Positions 25,524 to 34,225 of a stretch of DNA of 64,000 nucleotides are shown piece after piece. The position numbers were made by a program, and so were the translations under genes. Under the pieces are notes generated by a model, which saw only the letters and a list, made by a program, of their open reading frames with translations, was not told the DNA's origin and ran no database searches. The stretch comes from Halalkalibacter oceani (GTDB taxonomy: Bacteria > Bacillota > Bacilli > Bacillales > Bacillaceae_D): positions 1-64,000 of the forward strand of contig NZ_JAMBOS010000020.1 in the NCBI RefSeq assembly GCF_023715705.1. The letters are read 5' to 3'. Positions within the stretch are counted from its first letter, which is position 1. Each line of letters begins with the position of its first letter.

Positions 25524-26336
25524 ATGGCGGCGATCATCACAAAAATTACGGCACAAAAACGAAATAAATCACGTTATAACCTCTATCTTGATCGTGGATC
25601 GGGAGAAGAGTATGCCTGCAGTGTGGACGAGGATGTACTTATTAAGTACCATTTACGAAAAGGCTTAAAGCTTCAGGACGAGGAACTTAGCCGGTTGCTT
25701 GAAGAAGATGAAATGAAAAAGGCGTATCATCTTGCTCTTCATTATTTATCGTACCGGATGCGCTCGATTGACGAGGTACGCAGTTATTTGCAGAAGAAGG
25801 AAAAAAAACCGAGTGATATTGAAGCCGTCATTGCGAAGCTGCTGGAACAGCGGCTACTGAATGATGGGGAGTTTGCCCGCGCTTACATTCGTTCGAAAAA
25901 AAACAGTCTGCTGAGAGGGCCGTTTAAACTAAAGCAGGAGCTGCTGCAAAAGGGTGTGAAGGCCGATGTTGTTGACCAGGCGTTGATGGAATTTCCGGCT
26001 GGCGAACAGGAGGAGCGGATTGCGGCCTGGCTACAAAAGCAGCAATCGCGCAGTCCGAAGCTGTCTGAACAGGCGTGGCGGACTAAATTGGCAAATCAAT
26101 TGATGAGCAAAGGCTTTACCCGTGAGGTGATCACCGCGGCCCTCCAACAGGTCGAGCTAACAAACAGTGCGGATGAAGAATGGGAAGCGGTCGTCCATCA
26201 GGGGGAAAAGCTCTTTAGGAAATATACGAAATACGAAGGATGGGAACGGCAGCAAAGAATCAAGCAGGCCTTGTACCGCAAAGGATTTTCACTTGAAATC
26301 ATCGAGCGGTTTTTAACGGAACATGAGCTGAAGTAG
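25524..26336 (+). CDS. recX: Recombination regulator RecX
   Basis: 270-residue RecX, which modulates RecA filaments. Three-helix RecX repeats are visible: the LHYLSYRMRSIDEVRSYLQKK-type first motif (near residue 75), LLEQRLLNDGEFARAYIRSK next, and a long C-terminal part with further repeats (ITAALQQVEL, KQALYRKGFSLEIIERFL), typical of the long Firmicute form. ATG at 25524 after GGGAGGTG. Backbone gene (yfhG in B. subtilis). Confidence 0.93.
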   Translation: MAAIITKITAQKRNKSRYNLYLDRGSGEEYACSVDEDVLIKYHLRKGLKLQDEELSRLLEEDEMKKAYHLALHYLSYRMRSIDEVRSYLQKKEKKPSDIEAVIAKLLEQRLLNDGEFARAYIRSKKNSLLRGPFKLKQELLQKGVKADVVDQALMEFPAGEQEERIAAWLQKQQSRSPKLSEQAWRTKLANQLMSKGFTREVITAALQQVELTNSADEEWEAVVHQGEKLFRKYTKYEGWERQQRIKQALYRKGFSLEIIERFLTEHELK

Positions 26337-26342
26337 CTTGCT

Positions 26343-26371
26343 TTGTCACTGGTTCCTGATTGTCTTATAAT
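26343..26371 (+). promoter_or_regulatory. Sigma-A promoter of yfhH
   Basis: TTGTCA and TATAAT with a 17-bp spacer, beginning 6 bp after the recX stop and ending 25 bp before the yfhH start. Confidence 0.75.
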
Positions 26372-26395
26372 GATCGTACAGAGAGGAATGACGAA

Positions 26396-26710
26396 ATGGG
26401 TACGAAACGCTTCAGTGAAATGACAGAATTTGAATTAAAGCAGGAAATCGCCGCTTTAAATGAAAAAGCAAAAAAAGCCGAGCAATTAGGAATGATGAAT
26501 GAATTTGCTGTTCATGAGCGAAGAATGCTGATGGCAAAAGCCTATTTGCTTGACCCGAATGATTTTCAGCCGGGGGAAACATATCCCCTTACCGATGGAG
26601 AATCAAGCTTTCAAATATCCTATTTAAATGGTCACTTTGCCTGGGGCTACCGCAATAACGGGACAGAGCTGGAAGCTGTTCCGATTTCCCTGTTAGTGAA
26701 CGGGAAATAA
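26396..26710 (+). CDS. yfhH: YfhH-family protein
   Basis: 104-residue protein of the Bacillus YfhH family (DUF1811-type). It has a helical N-terminal half (FSEMTEFELKQEIAALNEKAKKAEQLG) and a small beta-rich C-terminal half (FQISYLNGHFAWGYR). Function unknown. ATG at 26396 follows GAGAGG by 9 nt. Position after recX is as in B. subtilis. Confidence 0.82.
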   Translation: MGTKRFSEMTEFELKQEIAALNEKAKKAEQLGMMNEFAVHERRMLMAKAYLLDPNDFQPGETYPLTDGESSFQISYLNGHFAWGYRNNGTELEAVPISLLVNGK

Positions 26711-26810
26711 TAGCGGGAGGCAACGGTTCCGTTTAGCAGCCCTGAAGTCAAAGGTGAGAGGAAAGATTTTAAAAATCGAGCGCAAATGTCGCCCACATCG
26801 TTGGAGGAGT

Positions 26811-26845
26811 CAGGGTCAAAAGGCTGTGTTTTCCTTTTGACCCTG
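26811..26845. terminator. Hairpin between converging genes
   Basis: CAGGGTCAAAAGG and CCTTTTGACCCTG are perfect 13-bp arms; no T-run on either side. A clear member of the recurrent hairpin family, between yfhH and a small minus-strand gene. Confidence 0.7.
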
Positions 26846-26856
26846 AAGCTCATTTG

Positions 26857-27009
26857 TTATCTTTGGCGTTTTCTTACGTTGTTTTTGAGCACGATTTCAT
26901 GCTGAGTCATTTGCGTTTCCCCATTAACCTGATCTGCAGCATGTTTTGGATTGGCACGAGGGGAGTCGAAGGGATCTTTATAGCGAACGAATTGTTTCTC
27001 CTTACCCAT
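26857..27009 (-). CDS. Small basic conserved-looking protein between yfhH and sspK
   Basis: 50 residues, beginning MGKEKQFVRYKDPFDSP and containing NPKHAADQVNGETQ and a basic end VRKRQR. I do not recognise it with certainty; it has the size, charge and genomic setting of minor spore proteins. The ATG at 27009 follows GGAGGT by about 7 nt. It lies 25 bp downstream of sspK on the same strand, so the two may be co-transcribed late in sporulation (inference). Confidence 0.6.
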   Translation of the reverse strand: MGKEKQFVRYKDPFDSPRANPKHAADQVNGETQMTQHEIVLKNNVRKRQR

Positions 27010-27034
27010 AGCTGGCACCTCCATCATCAGAAAG

Positions 27035-27175
27035 CTATTCCCCGCCTTTGCGCATCCGATCACGCGGGTGGGTGTTGATCGTTCCGTCTGCGCGCAGCGA
27101 CTGATGTTCATTACGATTTGGTGATTGTCCTGCAAATGATTTATGATTCGGAAAGCCCTTCGCTTTGTTTCGCAT
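27035..27175 (-). CDS. sspK: Small acid-soluble spore protein K
   Basis: 46-residue SspK, a minor SASP made in the forespore. MRNKAKGFPN at the start and RADGTINTHPRDRMRKGG at the end match the family (B. subtilis ends ...QHPQERMRASG). ATG at 27175 follows AAGGGGG. Located between yfhH and yfhJ as in B. subtilis. Confidence 0.88.
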   Translation of the reverse strand: MRNKAKGFPNHKSFAGQSPNRNEHQSLRADGTINTHPRDRMRKGGE

Positions 27176-27268
27176 TTTTATCAGCCCCCTTGTGAAGTGC
27201 TCAAATGTAGTATAAGTAAACAGGCTGACCACTATGTTGCATAAAGATTGTCAAAGGAGGAAGGCCCG

Positions 27269-27535
27269 GTGGAAGATCAATTCCGCAAGTTAACAGAACA
27301 GTTATTATCAGTCAATCAAGAGCTTTCGGCAGGACAGGCGCGTACCTGGGTCGAGAGCTTATGGGAAGATTTTGAAGTGACGCGGGCAAAAGGAGGCTGG
27401 AGCTATCAGGGACCTGAAGTGACCGCGCAAATTGTCGGCAAATGGATTAATCAGTATGGCCCGCATCTGCATCGCTATCAGCCTCACGATAAAAAATTCG
27501 CCCATCTTAACAAAGAAGACGATGTAACCCATTAA
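27269..27535 (+). CDS. yfhJ: YfhJ-family (WVELL-domain) protein
   Basis: 88-residue protein of the WVELL family: ARTWVESLWEDFEVTRAKGGWSY carries the name motif in slightly changed form. Function unknown. GTG at 27269 is 8 nt after AAGGAGG. Divergent from sspK with a 93-bp gap. Confidence 0.82.
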   Translation: MEDQFRKLTEQLLSVNQELSAGQARTWVESLWEDFEVTRAKGGWSYQGPEVTAQIVGKWINQYGPHLHRYQPHDKKFAHLNKEDDVTH

Positions 27536-27581
27536 AAAAGGGTGCGTGCCAAAAGGATCTCTCTCCTTTGGCACACACCCG
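27535..27581 (-). terminator. Terminator between yfhJ and yfhP
   Basis: GGGTG(C/T)GTGCCAAAAGGA-type stem; on the minus strand it ends with TTTTTT, so it fits yfhP termination, and it may also stop yfhJ. Member of the recurrent family. Confidence 0.8.
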
Positions 27582-27622
27582 AAGCGATGTGAGTTCCTCG
27601 TCATATGATTATGTCGCAGCCG

Positions 27623-28603
27623 CTATTCGGTTACGACATTTAACTTTTTTTGCAATGTTTCCTCGCTGAATACCCAGCCTGTATACGAGCTGACGATTTC
27701 CAGCTCCTTTGTCAGCTGGACAATTGCGACAAACGGGTAGTGACCTTTGCTGCGGTAGCGCAGGTCGACAAAGCGAACCTCGGTCAATTCTCCTTTTTCC
27801 TCAACTTCCCAGCGGTAAGTTGGCGAGAAGGAGAGAAAAGCGGCTAAATTCGGGTCCCGTCTCGCTGCAGAAATCACCGGAATATCAGGAATTGGATCAA
27901 ACGAGTATTGCTCAAAATACTCAATTTTGTTATCGCGCGATTCAGCGACATATAACAGCTCCGGTGTACGAATGACAAGATGCCACTGGTTCCAGCGAAT
28001 TGACGGAGAGACAAAAACATGGGTTGCATCGGGATGCAGCCTTTTCGCATGTTTATCGACTTTCTTCTTTTCAGCGACTCGCCAGCTGTAATAAAGCACA
28101 AGGAGCAGATAAAGCACGAAAAAGGTCGGCCCGGCTGCAGCTCCGAAAGCCCAAAGTGCAAAAGCAGCCAAGTGGCTGAAAAAGATAAACGGGTCAAAGA
28201 TATTAATCACACCGAGTGCGATCCATTTATTTGAAATAGGTCTGAGCGCCTGCGTACCGTAAGAGTTGAAAATATCCACAAAGACATGGAGCACAACGGC
28301 AATAAAGGACCAAAGCAGAACGAGCGGCCAGTTTGTTTCAGGGGTGAATGCGACAATGCCTCCAGTAATAAGGAGGGGCCAGATAAAGAGCGCCGGCAGG
28401 GAATGTGTAATTCCACGGTGATTCCGAATGTAGACAGCGTTGTTGCGCAGCTTTAAAACCGTGTCGAAATCAGGAGCCTGTGAACCGATGATCGTCGCAA
28501 TCATAATCGAAGTTGGCAGCAATGGATCATTTGCGATTGTAGGGTCGAGAGTCGCTAAGCCGCCAAGAGAGAGGCCCATGACAACATGTGTTCCAGTATC
28601 CAA
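27623..28603 (-). CDS. yfhP: YfhP, membrane-bound metal-dependent hydrolase family (YdjM/DUF457)
   Basis: 326-residue membrane protein. N-terminal half: MDTGTHVVMGLSLGGL, GSQAPDFDTVLK, RNHRGITHSLP with the conserved His/Asp residues of the YdjM-type hydrolases, and three or four hydrophobic segments; C-terminal half is soluble. Start chosen at TTG 28603, 9 nt after AAGGAGG; the ATG eight codons earlier precedes that site. In B. subtilis YfhP has been linked to biofilm/sporulation repression; the reaction is unknown. Confidence 0.85.
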   Translation of the reverse strand: MDTGTHVVMGLSLGGLATLDPTIANDPLLPTSIMIATIIGSQAPDFDTVLKLRNNAVYIRNHRGITHSLPALFIWPLLITGGIVAFTPETNWPLVLLWSFIAVVLHVFVDIFNSYGTQALRPISNKWIALGVINIFDPFIFFSHLAAFALWAFGAAAGPTFFVLYLLLVLYYSWRVAEKKKVDKHAKRLHPDATHVFVSPSIRWNQWHLVIRTPELLYVAESRDNKIEYFEQYSFDPIPDIPVISAARRDPNLAAFLSFSPTYRWEVEEKGELTEVRFVDLRYRSKGHYPFVAIVQLTKELEIVSSYTGWVFSEETLQKKLNVVTE

Positions 28604-28737
28604 GTTTGCAGACCTCCTTGTTAACATGAAAGCAAAATCAATGTAACACCAGTAAATATCAAGTGAAAATTAGTTTTCTTATACTATAATGTATTTATAC
28701 CCGGTTAAGCAACGGCTAAAAGAGGAGTTATAAAAAT

Positions 28738-29046
28738 ATGACAAAACCTTTACAAATTTTTATGGAATATAAGGTGAAAGAGGCGGAAATTGAGTCATAT
28801 GAAGCAGCGATGAAGGAAGTTATTCAGGCTCTGCCGGAATATGGGGCGAGCCGGATCGAGTGGTTTGTAGCCGAAGATCAGCCTCATCTTTATGTAGAAA
28901 TGTTTGAAGTGCCTACACAATCGCATTATCATGTGTTAAAAAAGTTGCGGAGATCAGAGGAGCATTCGCTCTTCCGGACGATCGTCCCTTATATTGAAGG
29001 CGGGGCGGAAAACATTCATTGCTGGGCGTTTCAACGGAAAGAATAA
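28738..29046 (+). CDS. Small conserved-looking protein upstream of mutY
   Basis: 102 residues, not assigned. It looks like a compact alpha/beta-barrel protein: [44 protein letters not shown], and a [13 protein letters not shown] helix, resembling the ferredoxin-like stress/monooxygenase fold. ATG at 28738 after GAGGAG. Its stop is 13 bp before mutY, so the two share an operon. Confidence 0.6.
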   Translation: MTKPLQIFMEYKVKEAEIESYEAAMKEVIQALPEYGASRIEWFVAEDQPHLYVEMFEVPTQSHYHVLKKLRRSEEHSLFRTIVPYIEGGAENIHCWAFQRKE

Positions 29047-29059
29047 GAGGAGGAAAAGG

Positions 29060-30136
29060 GTGGAGAACGAACTGCTGCAAGATTTTGCAACTGAGTCATT
29101 TAGAGAGAGTTTGGTCAACTGGTTTTATGAAAACCAACGGATATTGCCGTGGCGGGAGTCAAAGGACGCCTACAGAGTGTGGGTGTCGGAGATTATGCTC
29201 CAGCAAACGAGAGTTGAGACGGTTATTCCGTATTATGAAGCATTTATGCGGCGCTTCCCAACTGCAGAGGATTTAGCGGCGGCGGATGAAGAGGATATTT
29301 TGAAAGCGTGGGAAGGGCTAGGCTATTATTCCCGTGTACGCAATTTGCAAAGCGCGGTGAAGGAAGTAGTCGAACAATACGGTGGAAGAGTGCCCGATAC
29401 AAAAGAAGAAATTTCCTCGTTAAAAGGAGTAGGTCCTTATACAGCGGGAGCGATTTTAAGCATTGCTTACGGCAAACCGGAACCGGCCGTTGATGGAAAT
29501 GTGATGAGGGTGTTATCGCGGATTTTGCTGATTGAGGAAGACATCGCGAAGCCGGCAACGAGAAAACGGTTTGAACAGGTCTTGTATGTATTGATTTCGA
29601 AGGAGGACCCGTCAGCCTTTAATCAAGGCTTGATGGAATTGGGCGCTTTGATTTGTACTCCGCGTTCGCCCGGCTGTCTGTTATGTCCCGTTCGTTCGCA
29701 CTGCCGGGCTTACGAAGCAGGTGTCCAGGAAGGCTTGCCGATTAAGTCAAAAAAGAAAAAGCCGTTACCGAAGCAGATGGCGGCGCTGATTGTGCGAAAC
29801 GAGGAAGGCGAAGTACTGATTGAAAAGCGACCCGCCGAAGGACTGCTGGCCCGGCTGTGGCAGTTGCCGAATATCGAAACAGCCGGCGTTGCTAATCAGA
29901 AGGAGGAGCTTGCCGCATGGGCGCAGGAGCAATTCCAGGTGGAGGCTCTCAGCAAGCCGGTGCAGACAGTCGAGCATGTGTTTTCTCATTTAATCTGGCA
30001 AATTACGGTATATGAAGCACGGGTGAAGGGGCGTCCGGCCGGAGACAGTGACAGCCGGAGATGGGTAACGAAACAGGAAATTGAGCAATTCGCCTTCCCG
30101 GTTTCCCATCAGAAAATCATTCAGCATTCAATTTAG
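29060..30136 (+). CDS. mutY: A/G-specific adenine glycosylase MutY
   Basis: 358-residue base-excision enzyme that removes adenine opposite 8-oxoguanine. [17 protein letters not shown] holds the catalytic Glu44; [13 protein letters not shown] is the helix-hairpin-helix and VDGNVMRV the catalytic Asp; the 4Fe-4S cysteines follow as CX6CX2CX5C ([17 protein letters not shown]). The C-terminal Nudix-like domain ([17 protein letters not shown]) recognises 8-oxoG. GTG at 29060 follows AGGAGG; ORF extension upstream overlaps the preceding gene. Confidence 0.95.
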   Translation: MENELLQDFATESFRESLVNWFYENQRILPWRESKDAYRVWVSEIMLQQTRVETVIPYYEAFMRRFPTAEDLAAADEEDILKAWEGLGYYSRVRNLQSAVKEVVEQYGGRVPDTKEEISSLKGVGPYTAGAILSIAYGKPEPAVDGNVMRVLSRILLIEEDIAKPATRKRFEQVLYVLISKEDPSAFNQGLMELGALICTPRSPGCLLCPVRSHCRAYEAGVQEGLPIKSKKKKPLPKQMAALIVRNEEGEVLIEKRPAEGLLARLWQLPNIETAGVANQKEELAAWAQEQFQVEALSKPVQTVEHVFSHLIWQITVYEARVKGRPAGDSDSRRWVTKQEIEQFAFPVSHQKIIQHSI

Positions 30137-30147
30137 GAGGAAATGAA

Positions 30148-30900
30148 ATGGAGCTTCATCTAGCTGATAAAGTCGTTCTTGTAACAGGCGGTTCAAAAGG
30201 AATCGGACGAGCGATCGCGGCTGCGTTTAAATCGGAAGGCGCGGAAGTGGCGATCGTCGGACGTGAAAAAGAAGCGCTCGAACGAGTGCGTGAGGAGCTT
30301 GATGTTTTCACCGTAGAGGCTGATGTGACGAAAGAGGATGACCGCAAGCGGATAATTGACGAAGTCGTCAACCAATGGGGGCGAATTGATATCCTGATTA
30401 ATAATGCCGGCGGAAGCAACGGGACGGCGATCACCGAAACGGATGTCGCCTTGTTCTATGAAGCGATGGAGCTGAATTATTTTTCGGCGGTTGCCTTAAG
30501 CAAGCTCGTTCTGCCTTATATGAAGGAACGGCGCTCCGGCAGCATTATTAATATTACCTCGATATTCGGCAGAGAAGCGGGAGGTAAGGCGACCTACAAT
30601 AATGCGAAAGCGGCCTTGATCAGCTTCACAAAGGCTTTAGCTGACGAAGCAATTGCCGATGGCGTGCGGGTTAACGGCGTAGCGCCGGGCTCCATTCTCC
30701 ATCCAAGTGGAAATTGGCAAAGAAGACTCGAAGAAAACCCCGAGAAAATCAACCGTTTCATTAATGATCAAATTCCGGCCGGCCGGTTCGGCACGCCGGA
30801 AGAAATTGCCGATGTCGTGACGTTTTTAGCATCGGAAAGAGCTAGCTGGATTGTCGGGGCGACGCTTAACGTCGACGGCGGCCAATCAAAAGCTTTTTAG
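30148..30900 (+). CDS. SDR-family oxidoreductase
   Basis: 250-residue classical SDR: TGGSKGIG (residues 13-20), INNAGG, Ser in NITSIFG, Tyr/Lys in TYNNAKAA and a C-terminal NVDGGQS, like 3-oxoacyl-ACP reductases. Not FabL, which is encoded at 58312. Starts 12 bp after mutY with AGGAGG. It is the first gene past the conserved backbone. Substrate unknown. Confidence 0.82.
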   Translation: MELHLADKVVLVTGGSKGIGRAIAAAFKSEGAEVAIVGREKEALERVREELDVFTVEADVTKEDDRKRIIDEVVNQWGRIDILINNAGGSNGTAITETDVALFYEAMELNYFSAVALSKLVLPYMKERRSGSIINITSIFGREAGGKATYNNAKAALISFTKALADEAIADGVRVNGVAPGSILHPSGNWQRRLEENPEKINRFINDQIPAGRFGTPEEIADVVTFLASERASWIVGATLNVDGGQSKAF

Positions 30901-30913
30901 CAGCTTTTTCGTC

Positions 30914-31230
30914 ATGAGCGTAGCCGTTGCCTGATTTTGAAAGCCTTGCTACGAGTGGGTTTCTCGTAGCAAGGCGTGCAACGTGCGGAGCCATGACTCT
31001 TCTTCGAGTTACGAAAAAGGAAGTTTTTCAGCAGCCTCGGTTTTCACATTTTTTCTCAAGCTCGAAGCAACTGCAGACAGAGCGGAGAACGGAGCCGCTG
31101 CCCATCAATCACGCATCGATGAGATGTTGAAAGAGGCAGCATGAAGAGGGCAATGGCTTCACACGCCACAACCCCGTTGTAAGAAACCCACTCACAATGG
31201 GCTTTAAAAGCTCGTGGCGGTTACGCTCAT
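30914..31230. mobile_element. MITE-like element with ~50-bp imperfect terminal inverted repeats
   Basis: The left end (30914-30964, from ATGAGCGTA to GAGTGGGTTTCT) and the reverse complement of the right end (31182-31230) align over about 50 bp, with ATGAGCGTA, TTT-AAAGCC and GAGTGGGTTTCT conserved. Inner segments (GGCGTG, AGCCAT) also pair. A separate perfect 12-bp hairpin sits at 30944-30974. No gene inside is supported and no transposase is present; target-site duplications are not obvious. It fills most of the 370-bp gap after the SDR gene. Confidence 0.5.
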
Positions 31231-31240
31231 TGCTTAAAAG

Positions 31241-31275
31241 AGTGTCCCAAAGAGCTTTTGGGACACTTCTTTATT
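31241..31275. terminator. Bidirectional terminator
   Basis: AGTGTCCCAAA and TTTGGGACACT around a short loop; TCTTTA follows on the plus strand and CTCTTTTA on the minus strand. Serves the converging genes on either side. Confidence 0.8.
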
Positions 31276-31606
31276 GATCATCATTAATCAGGTGGATTTC
31301 GCTTATTTTCTGTTTGGTTTCTGCGGTGCCAAGGCGGTACAGCTCTTCAAAGACATCGTTTAGTCCGCGCTGGAATTCGTTTTTATCTGCGTCGCCTGTC
31401 TCATCATCAAAATGCCGGAAGGAAAAGAGGTTACCAAGTTCAACATCATGGGCTTGGACCTGGTGGAGCAGATCTTCCAACGCTTTCTTTTCAGCAGGTG
31501 TCGCTTCAATTTCATATTCAATCAGTTGTCCGTCATCGACACGGGTCGAGCTGATTGTATCCATACTAATCGGATTTAAATTCACATAATATAATTGTTT
31601 TTCCAT
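31271..31606 (-). CDS. Conserved-looking acidic protein of unknown function
   Basis: 111 residues, strongly acidic. Starts MEKQLYYVNLNPISM and contains LGNLFSFRHFDDETGDADKNE and GLNDVFEELYRLGT. I cannot assign it; similar short proteins occur in other Bacillaceae as far as I recall, without known role. No membrane segment. ATG at 31606 follows GGGGAG. Confidence 0.6.
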   Translation of the reverse strand: MEKQLYYVNLNPISMDTISSTRVDDGQLIEYEIEATPAEKKALEDLLHQVQAHDVELGNLFSFRHFDDETGDADKNEFQRGLNDVFEELYRLGTAETKQKISEIHLINDDQ

Positions 31607-31691
31607 GAGCCTACTCCCCTTTCTAGCCTTAGCATGTCCAGTTTTGACAAAGATACCCGACCTCCGGGGAGCTGTTTTGCGGTGAAAGAAG

Positions 31692-31737
31692 AGGCTGCCC
31701 CGGCTTTGTTTTGAGCAAAGCCGGGGCAGCCTTTTTC
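31692..31737. terminator. Intrinsic terminator
   Basis: Perfect 16-bp GGCTGCCCCGGCTTTG/CAAAGCCGGGGCAGCC stem with CTTTTTCG on the plus strand and TCTTCTTT on the minus strand. Most likely ends the oxidoreductase gene at 31757-32719. Confidence 0.85.
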
Positions 31738-31756
31738 GTTTGAGTAAAGCCTTCCG

Positions 31757-32719
31757 TTAGTGAGAGAGGATGATCCGTCCGTTAATCTGTTTTTGTTCGA
31801 CAAGCTCGTGGGCGGTCGCCGGTTCCGAAAATGGGAGCACTTTGCCGACATGCGCCTGTAAGCTTCCCGCCGCGAACTTTTCAGCGATCTCCTGCCCGGC
31901 CTGTTTCATTTCTTCTGTTGGGGCAGTTAATAAAAGGATCCCCTGCAAGGAAGCATTTTTTGCGTTGAGTAATCTCCATGGCAATGTCGGCGTATTGTTT
32001 ACTGGAGAACCGACTGTCACAATTCGCCCACCGATCGCAATCATTTCTAAATCTTTTTCGATATTTTCACTTAATGACATATCAAGAATCAAATCCACGC
32101 CCTTTTGCGCAGTAAGCTCTTTCGCACGTTCCACAAGGTCTTCCTGCTTGTACATTATCACATCATCAGCACCCGCTTCCTTGGCGAGCTTCGCTTTTTC
32201 ATCATCGCCGGCTGTGGCAATGACATGGGCACCTGTCTGCTTTGCGAGTTGGACAGCCGCATGGCCGACGGCACCCGCCGCGCCGAAGATCAGAACGGAC
32301 TGGTTCGCCTGCAGGGCCCCACGGTAATAAAGTGAAAGATGGGCGGTCATAAACGGCATCGCCAAAGCTGCTCCATCGGTGAAGGGAATCGTTTCAGGAA
32401 GTGGGAAGACGAGCTCATGCGAAACGGCGGCAAACTCCGCCGAGGCCCCCTTGGCTCCTGTCGCCCAGACGCGGTCGCCAACAGCGACGCCGGTGACGGA
32501 TGAACCTATTTCCACGACTTCTCCCGCTAGGTCGAAATGAGGAATGTGTGGGAAGCTGTCGACAGTGCGAATCCCCTTCCGGAAATATGTATCAACTGGG
32601 TTTACTCCACTTGCTTTTACGGCAATAAGAACTTCATTTGCCTGAATAACCGGCTTCGCGACTTCTGCAACCTTTAAGACAGAAGGCTCTCCATATTGTT
32701 CATAGACTACTGCTTTCAT
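31757..32719 (-). CDS. NADPH:quinone oxidoreductase, zinc-free MDR family
   Basis: 320-residue medium-chain reductase of the zeta-crystallin/QOR group: MKAVVYEQYGEP start, ASGVNPVDTYFRKG, cofactor motif IFGAAGAVGHAAVQLAKQTGA, and the end ELVEQKQINGRIILSH. The structural and catalytic zinc ligands of alcohol dehydrogenases are absent. It reduces quinones or enones with NADPH. Divergent from the sigma-54-driven operon across a 263-bp gap that carries that operon's control sites. Confidence 0.85.
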   Translation of the reverse strand: MKAVVYEQYGEPSVLKVAEVAKPVIQANEVLIAVKASGVNPVDTYFRKGIRTVDSFPHIPHFDLAGEVVEIGSSVTGVAVGDRVWATGAKGASAEFAAVSHELVFPLPETIPFTDGAALAMPFMTAHLSLYYRGALQANQSVLIFGAAGAVGHAAVQLAKQTGAHVIATAGDDEKAKLAKEAGADDVIMYKQEDLVERAKELTAQKGVDLILDMSLSENIEKDLEMIAIGGRIVTVGSPVNNTPTLPWRLLNAKNASLQGILLLTAPTEEMKQAGQEIAEKFAAGSLQAHVGKVLPFSEPATAHELVEQKQINGRIILSH

Positions 32720-32833
32720 GACGATCGCTCCTTTTCAATAAACTAAACGCTTTCATTTTCATTTTATACGAATGTTTCGAAAAAAAATATAATCTTGCAT
32801 CAAAAAAACGATAATTCCTTTTCAATCAGCTGT

Positions 32834-32871
32834 GTTTCAATACGAAACGAAATTCTGTTTCAAATTGAAAC
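32834..32871. promoter_or_regulatory. Two tandem enhancer-type operators GTTTC-N5-GAAAC
   Basis: Perfect dyads GTTTC-AATAC-GAAAC (32834-32848) and GTTTC-AAATT-GAAAC (32857-32871), 23 bp centre to centre, about 85-110 bp upstream of the expected sigma-54 transcript start. Spacing and location suit an enhancer-binding activator. The same dyad recurs at 43230, before the second sigma-54 promoter. Confidence 0.75.
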
Positions 32872-32921
32872 GAGAAACGTTTTTCTGTTCTGCTATCCAT
32901 TGTTTTAACAGGGATTTGGAG

Positions 32922-32939
32922 TTGGCACGGTCATTGCAT
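32922..32939 (+). promoter_or_regulatory. Sigma-54 (SigL) -24/-12 promoter
   Basis: TTGGCACGGTCATTGCAT matches the sigma-54 consensus TTGGCACG-N4-TTGCA, with GG and GC dinucleotides 10 nt apart. It lies about 44 bp before the aminotransferase ATG. Confidence 0.88.
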
Positions 32940-32982
32940 AATGATTAATGAAATGATTCTGCAATTGAAGGAGAGAGCTCAA

Positions 32983-34149
32983 ATGTTTTCAGAGAAAATG
33001 GATTTGCGTCTGCCTGGTCCGGTTCAAGTCCCTAAAGAAATTCAGCGCGCCATGCTGCAAAGCTTCGACAGTCCAATGATGGACTATCGCAATCCGCAGT
33101 TTCAGGAAGTATTGCAACAGACGATTAAGAAAGCGAAAATGATTTTTCAAACGGAAAATCTGGTGATTCCGTTAACATCAAGCGGAGCGTCGGCGCTTGA
33201 AGCGGCGATTGTCAACACAGTCGGGAAGGATGACACGATCATCCTTTGTGTGATTGGTTATTTTGGAGAGTATTTACAGAGGATCACGAATCATATCGGC
33301 TGTAACGTCGTCCGGATTGAGGCCGAATGGGGCGAGGTCATTGACCCTGAAGACGTCCGCAAGGCACTGAAGGAGCATCCGGAAACAAAGGCGGTTTTCG
33401 CCACTCATTGTGAAACCTCTACCTCTGCGCTTAATCCGATCAAAGAAATTGCGGCGATCGTGAAAGAAACAGAGGCATTATTTTTAGTCGATGCGGTCAG
33501 CTCGATTGTCGGTGCGCCGCTATATATGGATGACTGGGGGATCGATATCGTCGCGACAGGAGGGCAAAAAGCGTTAATGCAGCCGCCTGGTCTGGCTTTG
33601 ATTACAGTCAGTGACAAAGCCTGGAAGGTGATTGATCAGTACGACTGCCCGTCCTTCTATTTTGATTTATCAGCTTACCGTAAAAGCCTCGAAGCCGGAG
33701 TGGGAACTCCATATACTCCTAACATCGCTCTTGTATGCGGCTTGCTTGAGGCATGCAATATGATTGAAAGAGGAGGAGGAATCGAGCAGGAATTTAAGCG
33801 ACATGCCGCACTGCGCGATATGACACGGGCGGGAGTGCGCGCCTTGGGTGTTGAATTATTGGTCGCTGACGAAGCGGCAAGTCCGACATTGACCGCAGTA
33901 AAGCTTGAAGATGCAGACGAGTTTCGGAAACTGATGCGTGAAACCTTTCATATCGCGCTTGGCGGCGGGCTCGGAAAGGTGAAAAATAAAATTGTCCGAC
34001 TTGGTCATATGGGCTATACAGACGCAGCCGACATCCTGAAAATGTTCGCCGCGATTGAATTGGGATTGAGACAGTCTGGGCATGATGTTGAGCTTGGAGC
34101 TGGAGTCGCAGCTGCGCAAAAGCAATGGCTTGAAAATCCAAACTGTTAA
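32983..34149 (+). CDS. Class V aminotransferase, alanine/serine/ureidoglycine--glyoxylate type
   Basis: 388-residue PLP enzyme of the PucG/AGXT group. LRLPGPVQVP at the start, SSGASALEAAIVN, ATHCETSTSALNPI, LVDAVSSIVGAPLYMDDWGID (PLP Asp) and TGGQKALMQPPGLA with the Schiff-base Lys are visible. Such enzymes move an amino group between glyoxylate/glycine and alanine, serine or ureidoglycine. It opens the sigma-54 operon with glycolate/glyoxylate genes, so glyoxylate is the likely partner. ATG at 32983 follows AAGGAG by 9 nt; an ATG 42 bp earlier is less good. Confidence 0.85.
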   Translation: MFSEKMDLRLPGPVQVPKEIQRAMLQSFDSPMMDYRNPQFQEVLQQTIKKAKMIFQTENLVIPLTSSGASALEAAIVNTVGKDDTIILCVIGYFGEYLQRITNHIGCNVVRIEAEWGEVIDPEDVRKALKEHPETKAVFATHCETSTSALNPIKEIAAIVKETEALFLVDAVSSIVGAPLYMDDWGIDIVATGGQKALMQPPGLALITVSDKAWKVIDQYDCPSFYFDLSAYRKSLEAGVGTPYTPNIALVCGLLEACNMIERGGGIEQEFKRHAALRDMTRAGVRALGVELLVADEAASPTLTAVKLEDADEFRKLMRETFHIALGGGLGKVKNKIVRLGHMGYTDAADILKMFAAIELGLRQSGHDVELGAGVAAAQKQWLENPNC

Positions 34150-34225
34150 TAAAATTCCAAATTTCAACGTGCTCGTTTAAATTGCGTGCTATGATAGAAC
34201 TATCAAGTCGTAAGGGGTGGACGAC

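Noticed and set aside
30148-30900. Calling the SDR after mutY FabL on the basis of position
   Set aside because: The real FabL, with the characteristic [11 protein letters not shown] and [10 protein letters not shown] segments, is at 58312; this SDR lacks them.
30927-31130. Plus-strand frame of 67 codons inside the MITE-like element
   Set aside because: Covers one inverted-repeat arm, has no ribosome binding site and no protein-like pattern.
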